Below, in pieces: positions 7,902-16,954 of a stretch of DNA of 64,000 nucleotides. Numbering within the stretch: position 1 is the first letter of the stretch; each line of letters opens with the position of its first letter. The notes beneath the pieces were generated by a model that was not told the origin of the DNA, did not search any database, and saw nothing but the letters and a program-made list of their open reading frames with translations. This stretch comes from Pseudomonadales bacterium. Its GTDB lineage: Bacteria > Pseudomonadota > Gammaproteobacteria > Pseudomonadales > Porticoccaceae. The stretch spans positions 1,302,001 to 1,366,000 of the forward strand of contig JACKOF010000001.1 of the NCBI GenBank assembly GCA_024234435.1. The letters are read 5' to 3'. Both the position numbers and the translations under genes were made by a program.

Positions 7902-9701
7902 TCAACTGTCTGTTTTCAGTACGGCCAGGAATGCGTCCTGTGGAATTTCCACCCTGCCAACCTGTTTCATCCGCTTTTTACCGGCTTTCTGTTTTTCCAG
8001 CAACTTCTTCTTACGGCTCACGTCGCCACCATAACACTTTGCCGTCACATTTTTACGCAGTGCTTTCACTGTTGTTCGGGCAATGATATGGCCACCGATT
8101 GCGGCCTGAATCGCCACATCAAACATCTGCCGAGGAATCAGCTCTTTCATTTTCTCTGTCAACTGACGGCCTTTGCTCTGGGAGTTGTCCCTGTGCACAA
8201 TTAATGCCAGCGCATCCACTTTTTCACCATTAATCAGAACGTCAAGCCGCACCAGCGGCGCTGCCTGAAAGCGTGTGAAATTATAATCCAGTGAAGCAAA
8301 TCCTCGGCTGACAGACTTCAATTTATCAAAAAAGTCCATCACCACTTCACTCATTGGCAACTCGTAGCGTATGGAAACCTGACCACCGACAAACTGCATG
8401 TCTTTCTGTACACCGCGCTTCTCGACACAAAGTGTAATCACATTGCCCAGATAATCCTTTGGCACCAGAATATTCGCCTCACAGATAGGCTCCCGCAGTT
8501 CCTGTATATAGGCTGGATCGGGCAAATTTGACGGACTGGAGATCTGTACCACGTCGCCACTGGTTTTCTGCACTTCGTAAACCACAGTAGGTGCTGTGGT
8601 AATCAGGTCAAGATCGTATTCTCGCTCCAGACGTTCCTGAATAATCTCCATATGGAGCATGCCCAGAAAACCGCAGCGAAAACCAAAGCCCAGCGCATCG
8701 GAACTTTCCGGCTCATAAAAAAGCGAGGCATCATTAAGTGTGAGTTTTGCCAGCGCATCGCGAAAGTCTTCAAAATCATCTGAGCTGATCGGAAACATAC
8801 CCGCATAAACCTGTGGCTTTACCCGCTGGAACCCCGGCAGTGCGGCAACATCCGAAGTGTGTACATGGGTAAACGTATCCCCCACCGGGGCACCGTGGAT
8901 ATCCTTGATACCGGCAACCACAAAACCTACTTCTCCGGCCTTCAATTGCCCTGTTTCCAGCCTTTTGGGAGTAAAAACACCGATACTGTCAATAACCTGA
9001 GGCTTGCCGATAGATTTGGCAATCACTCTGTCTTTTTTCTTGAGCGTACCCTGCATCACTCGCACCAGCGACACCACACCCAGATAGTTGTCAAACCATG
9101 AATCAATAATCAGAGCCTGCAAGGGTGCATTAATATCACCCTTGGGTGGTGGCACTTTCAAAACCAGCTCTTCCAGGATTTCATCAATGCCGATACCGGT
9201 TTTGGCACTGCAGCGAACAGCATCCTGCGCGTCGAGGCCAATGATATCCTCTATTTCCTCAATCACCTTTTCGGGCTCTGCCTGAGGCAGATCCATCTTG
9301 TTAAGAACCGGAATCACCTCAAGTCCCTGAGCAATAGCCGTATAACAGTTTGCTACAGACTGCGCCTCAACCCCCTGCCCTGCATCCACCACCAGCAATG
9401 CACCTTCACAGGCCGCCAGAGAGCGGGATACCTCATAGGAAAAATCCACATGCCCCGGAGTATCGATAAAATTCAACTGATATGTCTTGCCATCTTTGGC
9501 TGTGTAATTCAGTGTCACACTTTGCGCTTTGATGGTAATTCCCCGCTCTCTTTCGATATCCATCGAGTCGAGCACCTGAGCGGCCATTTCGCGCTCGCTT
9601 AAGCCACCACAGACTTGTATAAAACGATCGGCGATAGTGGACTTTCCATGATCAATGTGGGCAATGATAGAAAAATTTCGAATATGGGTTAAATCGGACA
9701 C
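7902..9701 (-). CDS. lepA: Elongation factor 4 (LepA), ribosome-associated translational GTPase
   Basis: GTPase paralogous to EF-G that acts on the ribosome in elongation or 30S biogenesis. The 599-aa length is identical to E. coli LepA. G1 is IAHIDHGKST, G3 is DTPGHVDF, G4 is NKMD; the switch region has MDIERERGIT. The LepA-specific C-terminal domain is present (KALRKNVTAKCYGGDVSRKK, ending with a KRMKQVGRVEIPQDAF-type tail). The start is GTG at 9701. It follows mucD after 176 bases that contain several hairpins, and precedes lepB. Confidence 0.97.
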   Translation of the reverse strand: MSDLTHIRNFSIIAHIDHGKSTIADRFIQVCGGLSEREMAAQVLDSMDIERERGITIKAQSVTLNYTAKDGKTYQLNFIDTPGHVDFSYEVSRSLAACEGALLVVDAGQGVEAQSVANCYTAIAQGLEVIPVLNKMDLPQAEPEKVIEEIEDIIGLDAQDAVRCSAKTGIGIDEILEELVLKVPPPKGDINAPLQALIIDSWFDNYLGVVSLVRVMQGTLKKKDRVIAKSIGKPQVIDSIGVFTPKRLETGQLKAGEVGFVVAGIKDIHGAPVGDTFTHVHTSDVAALPGFQRVKPQVYAGMFPISSDDFEDFRDALAKLTLNDASLFYEPESSDALGFGFRCGFLGMLHMEIIQERLEREYDLDLITTAPTVVYEVQKTSGDVVQISSPSNLPDPAYIQELREPICEANILVPKDYLGNVITLCVEKRGVQKDMQFVGGQVSIRYELPMSEVVMDFFDKLKSVSRGFASLDYNFTRFQAAPLVRLDVLINGEKVDALALIVHRDNSQSKGRQLTEKMKELIPRQMFDVAIQAAIGGHIIARTTVKALRKNVTAKCYGGDVSRKKKLLEKQKAGKKRMKQVGRVEIPQDAFLAVLKTDS

Positions 9702-9747
9702 GAGGCTGTCAATATTCCTGCTGAACGTCTAGAAAATCGATAAAGGC

Positions 9748-9849
9748 TTGCAATAAAACCTGCAAGGAAGCCGGAGCGTGCTCCGGGACGCGCAGTCTAG
9801 CTTATTTGCTTGCTTCACGCACTAACCGCCGCCCGTTTCCGGGCGGCGA
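9748..9849. other. Three successive hairpins between mucD and lepA
   Basis: The mucD-lepA intergenic space holds three inverted repeats: CTTGCA/TGCAAG (9748-9767, 8-nt loop), CCGGAG/CTCCGG (9771-9786, 4-nt loop) and a 9-bp GC-rich stem CGCCGCCCG/CGGGCGGCG with loop TTTC (9827-9848). None is followed by a T-run on the minus strand, so they do not look like a simple intrinsic terminator. They could stabilise or attenuate the mucD transcript, or structure the lepA leader. Confidence 0.6.
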
Positions 9850-9877
9850 TTCGTGAAATAAAACGGACGGAGGGCAA

Positions 9878-11257
9878 TCAGCGTATTTCGATCGTTCTGA
9901 ACACCGGCCGACCTGCTCGGAAAAAACGAATCGCTACCGGTGACTTCTCAGGCAAGTCATCAATTATCGCCTGGTACTCCTGAAGATTCTGAATAGCATT
10001 GTAACCTAGCTGGACGATAACATCTCCGGGCCTCAGTCCGGTACGTGCCGCTGCGGTATCCGGAAAAACCTCGGTAATAACAACGCCACCTCGAAGGTTC
10101 CAGTTACGGGCGGATTTTTCATCCAGCTCCCGCAGTGAAAGCCCCAGCCGATCACCCTGCCCCGGAGAATCACCCTGCGCCGAAACCTGACCTGGCAAGG
10201 CGCCCACCTCAACCTTCACCGTTCTGGATTTGCCCTTGCGCATCAATTGTGCCGTCACGTTTTTACCCGGAGGTAACAAGCCGACAACATGAGGCAAATC
10301 GCCTGACTCATCAATAGATTTACCGTCAAAGGAAAGAATCACATCGCCCGCACGAATGCCTGCCTTGTCTGCCGGACCATCCGGCTCCACCTGCACGATC
10401 AGGGCGCCCTGAGGTCGGTCCAGCTCAAGAGATTCTGCCAGCTCCTTATCGATGTCCTGAATATAAACACCCAACCAGCCTCTATCGACACGACCTTTGG
10501 CCTTAAGCTGATCAACCACTTCAAGCGCCAGGCTAGTGGGTATCGCAAAAGATACGCCAATGGAACCACCGGAGCGGGTATAAATTTGTGAATTGATGCC
10601 AACCACTTCACCGTCCAGGTTAAACAGTGGCCCACCGGAATTACCCGGGTTGATTGCCACATCACTCTGAATGAAAGGCACGTAATTATCACCGCTTTTA
10701 GTGGGAATACTGCGACCAATAGCGCTGATAATACCGGCACTGGCCGAGTAATCGAGACCGAATGGAGAACCTATTGCAACCACCCATTCCCCTACCTTCA
10801 GGTCTTCCGGCTCCGCAAAAGTAACTGTCGGCAAATCATCCGCATTGATTTTCAGTAATGCCAGATCAGAGCGTTTGTCTGCACCAATGACTTTGGCGCT
10901 GAATTCGCGCCGATCACTCAGGCGCACCATTATATCGTCAGCTCTTTCGATAACATGGTGGTTAGTGAGCACATAACCATCTTCAGAAATAATAAAACCC
11001 GACCCCATTGAGCGCGCTTCTCTGGGCTGCTGATCCCGGTAACCATCAAAAAAATCGCGGAATATTTCCGGTAACTCGCCATAGGGAATATTCGGTATGC
11101 GGCTCGCGCCCCCTACCTTGGCAACGGTGTTAATCTTTACCACTGCTGGCGAATTCTTTTCAATCAAACCGGTAAAATCCGGCAAGTTTGCGCTAACAGC
11201 TAACAACGGCGCCAAAAAACCAATCGTTAACATCCAACCAACAACCAACTTTCGCAT
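9878..11257 (-). CDS. mucD: MucD/DegP-type periplasmic serine protease
   Basis: HtrA-family protease and chaperone that degrades misfolded envelope proteins and restrains the sigma-E pathway in Pseudomonas. A signal peptide covers about residues 1-23. The catalytic triad is visible: His101 in TNHHVIE, Asp131 in KRSDLALL, Ser207 in NPGNSGGPL. Two PDZ domains follow (around residues 255-345 with RGWLGVYIQDI, and 365-455 with RTGLRPGDVIVQLG). Length is 459 aa; the start has a GGAGG site. It is the last gene of algU-mucA-mucB-mucC-mucD, which fixes it as MucD rather than another Deg paralogue. Confidence 0.95.
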   Translation of the reverse strand: MRKLVVGWMLTIGFLAPLLAVSANLPDFTGLIEKNSPAVVKINTVAKVGGASRIPNIPYGELPEIFRDFFDGYRDQQPREARSMGSGFIISEDGYVLTNHHVIERADDIMVRLSDRREFSAKVIGADKRSDLALLKINADDLPTVTFAEPEDLKVGEWVVAIGSPFGLDYSASAGIISAIGRSIPTKSGDNYVPFIQSDVAINPGNSGGPLFNLDGEVVGINSQIYTRSGGSIGVSFAIPTSLALEVVDQLKAKGRVDRGWLGVYIQDIDKELAESLELDRPQGALIVQVEPDGPADKAGIRAGDVILSFDGKSIDESGDLPHVVGLLPPGKNVTAQLMRKGKSRTVKVEVGALPGQVSAQGDSPGQGDRLGLSLRELDEKSARNWNLRGGVVITEVFPDTAAARTGLRPGDVIVQLGYNAIQNLQEYQAIIDDLPEKSPVAIRFFRAGRPVFRTIEIR

Positions 11258-11294
11258 GATGTCCTCCGAAAAACTATGGTTTTGAACTTAACAT

Positions 11295-11747
11295 TTAAAG
11301 CTTTTTTAATACTACCGGCTGGATAGCCGGATCATTATAACAATGACGGGAATGAAGCCTCACCAGCCCACCGCCAACAATCAGACCGGAAAGTGCTCCC
11401 AATGCTATCATCGAATCAGCACCACTCCACTGATAAGCCACTGTCACACCAATAACCAACGTCAACAAGGGCAGAAAGTACAGCAGCAAGGTACCACTAA
11501 CCACCACATGATCAGGCACACCGATAAGTACTTGCTCGTCAACCCGATAATGGTTCCTATCACCATCCGGCAACAGCGCCCGAATCGATGTTGTATTACC
11601 GGTGGTTTTGTGTAAAAGACTTTCTATTAAAGTATTCTGACCGCAATTTTTTTCCGAACCACAACTGGAACATGCAGACTTCTGAACCGTCTCCACCCAG
11701 AGAGCCGTCTTTTCAACGGAGCGAATTATTCCTCTTTCTTCAATCAC
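11295..11747 (-). CDS. rseC: RseC/MucC family positive regulator of sigma-E
   Basis: Inner-membrane protein of the sigma-E operon; in E. coli RseC also takes part in keeping SoxR reduced. The 150-aa protein starts with GTG (IEERGIIRSVEKTALWVET) and has a cysteine cluster, ACSSCGSEKNCG, near residues 25-36, as in the family, suggesting a metal or redox centre. Two membrane segments follow (VVVSGTLLLYFLPLLTLVIG and ALGALSGLIVGGGLV). It lies between mucB and mucD. It could equally be labelled mucC. Confidence 0.9.
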   Translation of the reverse strand: MIEERGIIRSVEKTALWVETVQKSACSSCGSEKNCGQNTLIESLLHKTTGNTTSIRALLPDGDRNHYRVDEQVLIGVPDHVVVSGTLLLYFLPLLTLVIGVTVAYQWSGADSMIALGALSGLIVGGGLVRLHSRHCYNDPAIQPVVLKKL

Positions 11748-11804
11748 GGTAATATCTTCTCGCCAGTTGATTCAAGCTTCTGCCTATTTCGTCTGCCGGC
11801 CTGT

Positions 11805-11852
11805 TTCACCCACTGCTGCTTCACCTACTGCCTACTTCTGTTTCACCTACTG
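11805..11852 (-). repeat. Three imperfect tandem repeats across the mucB stop codon
   Basis: On the minus strand the units CAGTAGGTGAAACAG, CAGTAGGTGAAGCAG and CAGTGGGTGAAACAG occur in succession, spaced 22 and 15 bases apart. On the plus strand the core TTCACC(T/C)ACTG is at 11805-11815, 11820-11830 and 11842-11852. The first unit contains the mucB stop codon (TAG), so the last codons and stop appear to have been duplicated downstream. The copies lie in the mucB-mucC gap. Confidence 0.75.
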
Positions 11853-12890
11853 TAAGGGGGCCACTGAATGGGCAATCTGCTTCGCGGTAGCGGACGGAAT
11901 TTCGCCCACTATAGAAATCAGGAAGTCCCTGTTATCAATACCCTTTCGCACCATATACGCGAAGGTTGCGCCTCTGCGGGCTTCGACTTCGGGAAGATCA
12001 ATTAATTCCTGGGTGTCCACAAATATCGAAAACACCGCCAGGCCATCGGTGTAAATCAACGATTCTCCGGTTTTTTCTGTCCGAGGCTGATAGCCCGCAA
12101 ATGCAAACCCGGGAGGCAACCAGGCAGCGCGCCACTGTCGCTGGCTGTCAGCAGGCTGCTTTGCGCCTGCACAGGGCAGGCTTTCTGCTGAAGCGACCAC
12201 ATGATCGGCGGAAGAAGGCATAACATCGGCCTCATTGATCATCGCTCCCAGCTCCAGCTGCACAAACTGAAAACGCTCAAGAACCCGGTTACCCTTGCCT
12301 GAGTGGTCAATTAATAATGACTGCAGCAACAAGCCCGTCTTCTTATCAATGGACAACAGATACCCATAGCGGTATTTATCTTTTGGCACTACATGCACGC
12401 TTATCACATCGCGATTGGCGACTCTGTTTTCACCCTTGATATAGATGCTGTAGTGATCTTCAAGACGGGAATACATCGCATCTTCCAACTCTGAGCCTAG
12501 CCCCAGCAGCAGCATATCCCCTACTCGCTGGCAATCCAGCCTTTTCCCATGCCGAATAACTTCACGCAGCGGTCCGTTCAGGTGTGTGAGTTTCTCATAC
12601 TCCATGCCATCGCGAACGGCGTGGGCAACCTCAATCGTCTTCAGAATCCCACCATGTTCGTAGGTGAAAATTCCTCGATATGTCAATGAACGGTTTGCCT
12701 GCGCCATTTTTTCCAGCAAATTAACAACGGAAGTCTTGGTAATGGAAACTGTTTGCTCCGAAGACTGCTCAACTGGCAATTCATCTTCAGCATTTGACGA
12801 AAAACAAAAAAACGCCACCAGAGAAACCAGTAGCGCTTTTAATATTGGGGAGGTAGTTCGTGTAGGTAATACTTGCAGCGATAGCACCAT
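11847..12890 (-). CDS. mucB: MucB/RseB, periplasmic sensor that protects the anti-sigma factor
   Basis: Periplasmic protein that binds the MucA/RseA periplasmic domain and shields it from DegS/AlgW-type cleavage; in homologues lipids or LPS release it. The 347-aa product has a hydrophobic export signal (about residues 16-34, ILKALLVSLVAFFCFSS), a LolA-like domain with SLTYRGIFTYEHGGILKTIEVAH, and a second domain ending FLISIVGEIPSATAKQIAHS. It follows mucA after 34 bases. The ribosome-binding site (AGGAAG) is distant, so the exact start is less sure. Its 3' end lies in a short tandem repeat. Confidence 0.92.
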   Translation of the reverse strand: MVLSLQVLPTRTTSPILKALLVSLVAFFCFSSNAEDELPVEQSSEQTVSITKTSVVNLLEKMAQANRSLTYRGIFTYEHGGILKTIEVAHAVRDGMEYEKLTHLNGPLREVIRHGKRLDCQRVGDMLLLGLGSELEDAMYSRLEDHYSIYIKGENRVANRDVISVHVVPKDKYRYGYLLSIDKKTGLLLQSLLIDHSGKGNRVLERFQFVQLELGAMINEADVMPSSADHVVASAESLPCAGAKQPADSQRQWRAAWLPPGFAFAGYQPRTEKTGESLIYTDGLAVFSIFVDTQELIDLPEVEARRGATFAYMVRKGIDNRDFLISIVGEIPSATAKQIAHSVAPLQ

Positions 12891-12924
12891 TATCGAAAAC
12901 TTATCTTCCTGTGGTTCCTGTCAA

Positions 12925-13572
12925 TCAGTCAGGTTGTTTTTGGGGCATCCGCGCAAAGGGTAACATACCCTGACTCGTATTTAACGAGGCATTTTCAGTA
13001 TGCCGCAACATAAGTTCATTAAGGTACTTCTGGATCTGTTCCTGAGTTGCTTTATCCGGTATCGCTTGCCTGGAGATTAATGCTACTGGTTGCTGTTGCT
13101 GACCACCACTGGTCGCACTCACAGTTCTGACCGGAACCCGTGGCAGATTAAACGTGGATGGCAACTGGGCCGGTGTAGCGCTCTGCTCAACAGGATCTAT
13201 TACGGCTATAGGCGCACCGCTGCCAGCAGTGACCTGCTGCTCTTGATTAAACTGCTGTACCCCAAGTACTGCAACCAAAGCAACAGAGGCGGCAACGGCA
13301 AATCTGCCAATCGGACTGATGAAGCGCTGTGCAAACGACGAAGGCTTGCCTTCCAGTTCTATTGCATCGCGAATGGAGCCTGATAAATCCACCAGCCTTT
13401 CCGGAAGCTCCTTGCGCATGGCCGCAGAGGCAATCTGGTAACGGTGCCAACGATCACGGGATTCAGTGTTTGAGTTGACATCCTTGAGTACCCTATGAAA
13501 CTCCATCTCATCAGTTTCACCATCCATAAGTGCCGAAATTGCTTCTGCTCTGAAAGAATCGGAATTGCTCAT
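12925..13572 (-). CDS. mucA: MucA/RseA anti-sigma-E factor
   Basis: Single-pass inner-membrane protein whose cytoplasmic domain sequesters AlgU/RpoE and whose periplasmic part binds MucB. The N-terminal anti-sigma domain has AISALMDGETDEMEFHRVL and RDRWHRYQIASAAMRKELP. One membrane segment is at about residues 88-104 (IGRFAVAASVALVAVLG). The periplasmic tail (to residue 215) is Gln/Pro-rich and ends with NTSQGMLPFARMPQKQPD. It lies directly after algU. Regulated proteolysis of the tail is inferred from family knowledge. Confidence 0.93.
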   Translation of the reverse strand: MSNSDSFRAEAISALMDGETDEMEFHRVLKDVNSNTESRDRWHRYQIASAAMRKELPERLVDLSGSIRDAIELEGKPSSFAQRFISPIGRFAVAASVALVAVLGVQQFNQEQQVTAGSGAPIAVIDPVEQSATPAQLPSTFNLPRVPVRTVSATSGGQQQQPVALISRQAIPDKATQEQIQKYLNELMLRHTENASLNTSQGMLPFARMPQKQPD

Positions 13573-13709
13573 GTTTTATCCACTTTTCAATGTGTTTATT
13601 GATTTTTCGGACGATCCGCCTGTGCCGTTTAGTCCGTTTAAAATACCAATGATCTGAAATCTAGCTGATCAGACATAAAAAGGGAAGAATGGTTCCCCAC
13701 ATTTACCAA

Positions 13710-14306
13710 CTATTTCAGAAGCCCTTCTGCCAGATTTTGTACTTGCTGGTCAATGGACTCCCTGGCTCGAAAAATTCGTGATCTCACTGTACCTACCGGG
13801 CAACCCATAACATCAGCGATCTCTTCATAGCTGAGACCTTCGAATTCGCGTAAAGTTACGGCGGTGCGCAAATCTTCCGGCAACCCTTTAATGGCATCGT
13901 CCACAACTGCTTCCAGCTCATCGCGGTACATCAGCTCTTCCGGCGAGCCAACGTCCTTGAGGTTGTCACTGCCTGAATAATATTCAGCATCAGCCACATC
14001 CACATCGCTTGCAGGCGGACGGCGATTTCGAGACACCAGATAGTTTTTCGCAGTATTAACCGCAATACGATAGAGCCAAGTGTAGAACTGGCTATCTCCC
14101 CGAAATCTGGCAATCGCTCTGTAGGCCTTGATGAACGCTTCCTGGGTTACGTCATTAACTTCATCAAAATCCTTGATGTAACGGCTGACAATCGCCTGCA
14201 CCTTGTATTGGTGCTTCAACACCAGCAGATCGAAGGCTCTCTTATCCCCTTTCTGTACACGCTTAACCAGCTGCTTGTCCGTTTCTTTTATCTGTTCAGC
14301 TTCCAT
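13710..14306 (-). CDS. algU: RNA polymerase sigma factor AlgU/RpoE
   Basis: Extracytoplasmic-function sigma factor that turns on envelope-stress genes. Region 2 (QYKVQAIVSRYIKDFDEVND, then QEAFIKAYRAIARFRGDSQF) and region 4 (LREFEGLSYEEIADVMGCP, then GTVRSRIFRARE) are complete in 198 aa. It heads the mucABCD operon and is divergent from nadB, as in Pseudomonas. A sigma-E-type promoter at 14375-14402 suggests autoregulation. E. coli rpoE and Pseudomonas algU are the closest named equivalents; I use algU because of the mucD context. Confidence 0.97.
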   Translation of the reverse strand: MEAEQIKETDKQLVKRVQKGDKRAFDLLVLKHQYKVQAIVSRYIKDFDEVNDVTQEAFIKAYRAIARFRGDSQFYTWLYRIAVNTAKNYLVSRNRRPPASDVDVADAEYYSGSDNLKDVGSPEELMYRDELEAVVDDAIKGLPEDLRTAVTLREFEGLSYEEIADVMGCPVGTVRSRIFRARESIDQQVQNLAEGLLK

Positions 14307-14374
14307 ATACTTCTCAACAACACTCTCCGGGGAAATATTTACTCAATCTCTATCGCGATTTTTTTTAACAGCTT

Positions 14375-14402
14375 GCTAGACCCTTATGGCACCAAATAGT
14401 TC
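14375..14402 (-). promoter_or_regulatory. Sigma-E/AlgU-type promoter upstream of algU
   Basis: On the minus strand, GAACTA (14402-14397), a 16-base spacer, then TCTAG (14380-14376) matches the RpoE/AlgU consensus GAACTT-N16/17-TCTRA with one mismatch in the -35 and one in the -10. It lies about 70 bases upstream of the algU ATG. Autoregulation of rpoE/algU from such a promoter is established in E. coli and Pseudomonas. Confidence 0.7.
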
Positions 14403-14505
14403 GCAAGCAATCGAGCCTGATTTACAAGGTACCCATTTTCGTGCCGCTATACTATCATGCGTGCACTCAAAATAGCGCCGACTCACAACAACTACAAATT
14501 CACAA

Positions 14506-16119
14506 ATGCAACCCAATTATTTTCACGATGTTTTGATTATTGGCAGCGGCGCAGCAGGCATGACTGTAGCGCTTCACCTTGCCGATCGCTACAAGATCGC
14601 CCTTATCAGCAAATCCAAAATCTCTTCAGGCTCAACACTCTGGGCCCAGGGCGGAATCGCCGCAGTGCTTGACTCTGAAGACAGCCTGGAAGCACACATT
14701 AAGGATACTTTAATAGCCGGAAACGGGTTATGCCATGAAGATGCTGTTCGACACACAGTTGAAAACGGCCCTTCGGCAATCAAATGGCTGGTTTCCCAGG
14801 GCGTTAATTTCTCAAGGGATGACCATAGCCACGACTACCACCTGACCAAGGAAGGTGGCCACAGTCATCGTCGGGTGCTTCACACTGCCGATGCCACAGG
14901 TAAAGAGGTTTCAGGCAGCCTGTCGGCGAAGGTGCTGGCTCACCCCAATATTGAAATTTTTGAGCATCACCTGGTTGTTGACCTGATCACCCAGGCTGAT
15001 AAAGGGTCTCGAGCCATCCGCTGTACCGGTGCGTATGTTCTGGATGCAAAACGTGATCAGGTCTGCCTGTTTCAGGCAAAAGCTGTCGTGCTGGCAACAG
15101 GCGGTGCCAGCAAAGCCTATCTTTATACCAGTAACCCGGACGGAGCAAGTGGCGACGGTATTGCTATTGCCTGGCGCAAGGGCTGTCGTGTTGCCAATAT
15201 GGAATTCAACCAGTTCCATCCGACTTGTCTCTATCATCCTAATGCAAAAGCATTTTTGATTACTGAGGCACTCCGCGGCGAGGGCGCATTGTTGCGCCTG
15301 CCCAATGGTGATCGCTTTATGCCACAATTCCACCCCGATGCAGAATTGGCCCCCAGAGATATTGTTGCGCGGGCCATCGACCACGAGATGAAACGACTCG
15401 GCAGTGACTGCGTCTATCTGGATATCACTCACAAACCGGCAGAATTTATCGAGTCCCACTTTCCTACTGTCAAAGCGCGCTGTCTCAAATACGGTATAGA
15501 TATCACCAAAGAACCCATTCCCGTTGTGCCCGCAGCGCATTACACCTGTGGCGGAATTCTGGTCGATCAGCAAGGGCGCACCGATTTGAAAAATCTCTAC
15601 GCCGTAGGCGAAACGGCATTTACCGGGCTTCATGGTGCCAACCGTATGGCCAGTAATTCACTGCTGGAATGTATTGTCTATGGTCGCGCGGCTGCGCAAG
15701 CCATCGACGCATCCTTTGAGCAGATTCCAGACGTTGATACAGCTCCGGAATGGGATGCCTCCCGGGTCACTCACTCCGATGAAGATGTCATCATTTCCCA
15801 TAACTGGGACGAGTTACGACGCTTCATGTGGGACTATGTCGGTATTGTCCGTACCCGAAAACGACTGGAGCGGGCCCAGCACCGGATCGAAATGCTACAA
15901 AAAGAAATTCATGAGTATTACAGCAACTATAAAATTTCACCGGATTTACTGGAGCTGAGAAACCTGACAATGGTGTCCCAGCTGATCATTCGCTGCGCGC
16001 AACAACGCCGCGAAAGCCGTGGTCTGCATTACACACTGGATTATCCGGAAACCTCGCCAATCGCAAGGGATACTGTGATTGTACCAATCAACTTTGCAGG
16101 ACAGAACGTCATCACCTAA
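14506..16119 (+). CDS. nadB: L-aspartate oxidase
   Basis: FAD enzyme that oxidises L-aspartate to iminoaspartate, the first step of de novo NAD synthesis. The dinucleotide-binding motif IIGSGAAGMTVALHLAD lies near residues 8-24; the NadB signature GSTLWAQGGIAAVLD, the fumarate-reductase-like catalytic stretch HPTCLYHP, and the flavin-binding end GLHGANRMASNSLLE are present. Length is 537 aa. Divergent from algU with 200 bases between; a TATACT -10-like hexamer is at 14448-14453, without a convincing -35. nadA and nadC are not in the window. Confidence 0.97.
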   Translation: MQPNYFHDVLIIGSGAAGMTVALHLADRYKIALISKSKISSGSTLWAQGGIAAVLDSEDSLEAHIKDTLIAGNGLCHEDAVRHTVENGPSAIKWLVSQGVNFSRDDHSHDYHLTKEGGHSHRRVLHTADATGKEVSGSLSAKVLAHPNIEIFEHHLVVDLITQADKGSRAIRCTGAYVLDAKRDQVCLFQAKAVVLATGGASKAYLYTSNPDGASGDGIAIAWRKGCRVANMEFNQFHPTCLYHPNAKAFLITEALRGEGALLRLPNGDRFMPQFHPDAELAPRDIVARAIDHEMKRLGSDCVYLDITHKPAEFIESHFPTVKARCLKYGIDITKEPIPVVPAAHYTCGGILVDQQGRTDLKNLYAVGETAFTGLHGANRMASNSLLECIVYGRAAAQAIDASFEQIPDVDTAPEWDASRVTHSDEDVIISHNWDELRRFMWDYVGIVRTRKRLERAQHRIEMLQKEIHEYYSNYKISPDLLELRNLTMVSQLIIRCAQQRRESRGLHYTLDYPETSPIARDTVIVPINFAGQNVIT

Positions 16120-16181
16120 AACGACACGAACGTCGTACTGACAGGGTACAAGAAACATCACAAATACAAGGACGGCAAAAT

Positions 16182-16568
16182 CTACGAAAAACGCAGCTTT
16201 TGCAATAACAGGCTATAACCTGATTTGTCCAGAGAGTCGGGGAACAGAACCAGATACCTGCCTCCATCAAAATGCAGCACCAGCACGCGACCCAAGCGGT
16301 ACCACTGCCTGAGTTCAACTTCTTCCGGGCCGACTGAGCCATCAATAACCCACCGCTTATCTCGACAGATCACCCTTTGATGGGGCAGGCAACGCCATTC
16401 CCTAACAAGGCTCACCCCACCAAAAACGACACCTGCAGATAGAGTCAATTGAAGACATTCTGTCACTGGCAAACAAAGCAACAGGGTCAGCACCAAAAGG
16501 TGAATCAGCAATAGCCAAGTCAGCTGTTGGTTTGAACGGCAAATTTGTATCTCAACGGATTTGGTCAC
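16182..16568 (-). CDS. YgfX/CptA-like membrane protein
   Basis: About 128 aa from the GTG at 16568, with a paired hydrophobic stretch near the N-terminus (LTWLLLIHLLVLTLLLCLP and LTLSAGVVFGGVSLV), followed by a soluble part (CLPHQRVICRDKRWVIDGSV, then VLVLHFDGGRYLVLFPDSLD). This layout and the place directly after sdhE match the YgfX family, the E. coli partner of SdhE (also called CptA). The gene overlaps the end of sdhE by 17 bases. A TTG eight codons upstream (16592) is the alternative start. Sequence conservation in this family is low; assignment rests on topology and context. Confidence 0.7.
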   Translation of the reverse strand: MTKSVEIQICRSNQQLTWLLLIHLLVLTLLLCLPVTECLQLTLSAGVVFGGVSLVREWRCLPHQRVICRDKRWVIDGSVGPEEVELRQWYRLGRVLVLHFDGGRYLVLFPDSLDKSGYSLLLQKLRFS

Positions 16569-16797
16569 GAGTGCTGCGAAGAATATCAACAATAATTTTC
16601 AGATCGGGATCTTCCGGTATTCTGTGCCCCATACACCAGGCAAAGAGATCCGGATCTTCGCCTTCAAGCAGTTTGTGATAGCGCTCCTTGTCCACATCAT
16701 CCAGACCCGGATAAATTTTTTCAACAAAGGGTAACAGCCACAGATCCAACTCCAGCATGCCACGACGACTGGCCCAGACAAGTCGGTTTTTTTCCAT
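16552..16797 (-). CDS. sdhE: SdhE, succinate dehydrogenase flavinylation factor
   Basis: Small cytosolic chaperone that helps attach FAD covalently to SdhA (and FrdA). The 81-aa protein contains the diagnostic RGxxE motif in ASRRGMLELD, then WLLPFVEKIYPGLDD and LEGEDPDLFAWCMG, as in the family. The start could also be GTG at 16803, two codons upstream, which has a closer AGGG site. It precedes ygfX and is divergent from ygfZ, a conserved neighbourhood near nadB. Confidence 0.92.
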   Translation of the reverse strand: MEKNRLVWASRRGMLELDLWLLPFVEKIYPGLDDVDKERYHKLLEGEDPDLFAWCMGHRIPEDPDLKIIVDILRSTRDQIR

Positions 16798-16954
16798 TTT
16801 CACGTAACCCTGTAATTAAAGACATCATCGACAACAGATCACCTGGCAGACAGGATAAACTCACTCTGCACGCTTTCCGGTTATAACGCGCATTATAGTG
16901 GAAGCAATGAGGTTTACCCACTAAGATACAGCATCTTTTATTTTCTGGCTGACT

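Noticed and set aside
14911..15633. Long minus-strand frame inside nadB
   Set aside because: nadB shows full family motifs on the plus strand; the frame on the other strand has no recognisable pattern.
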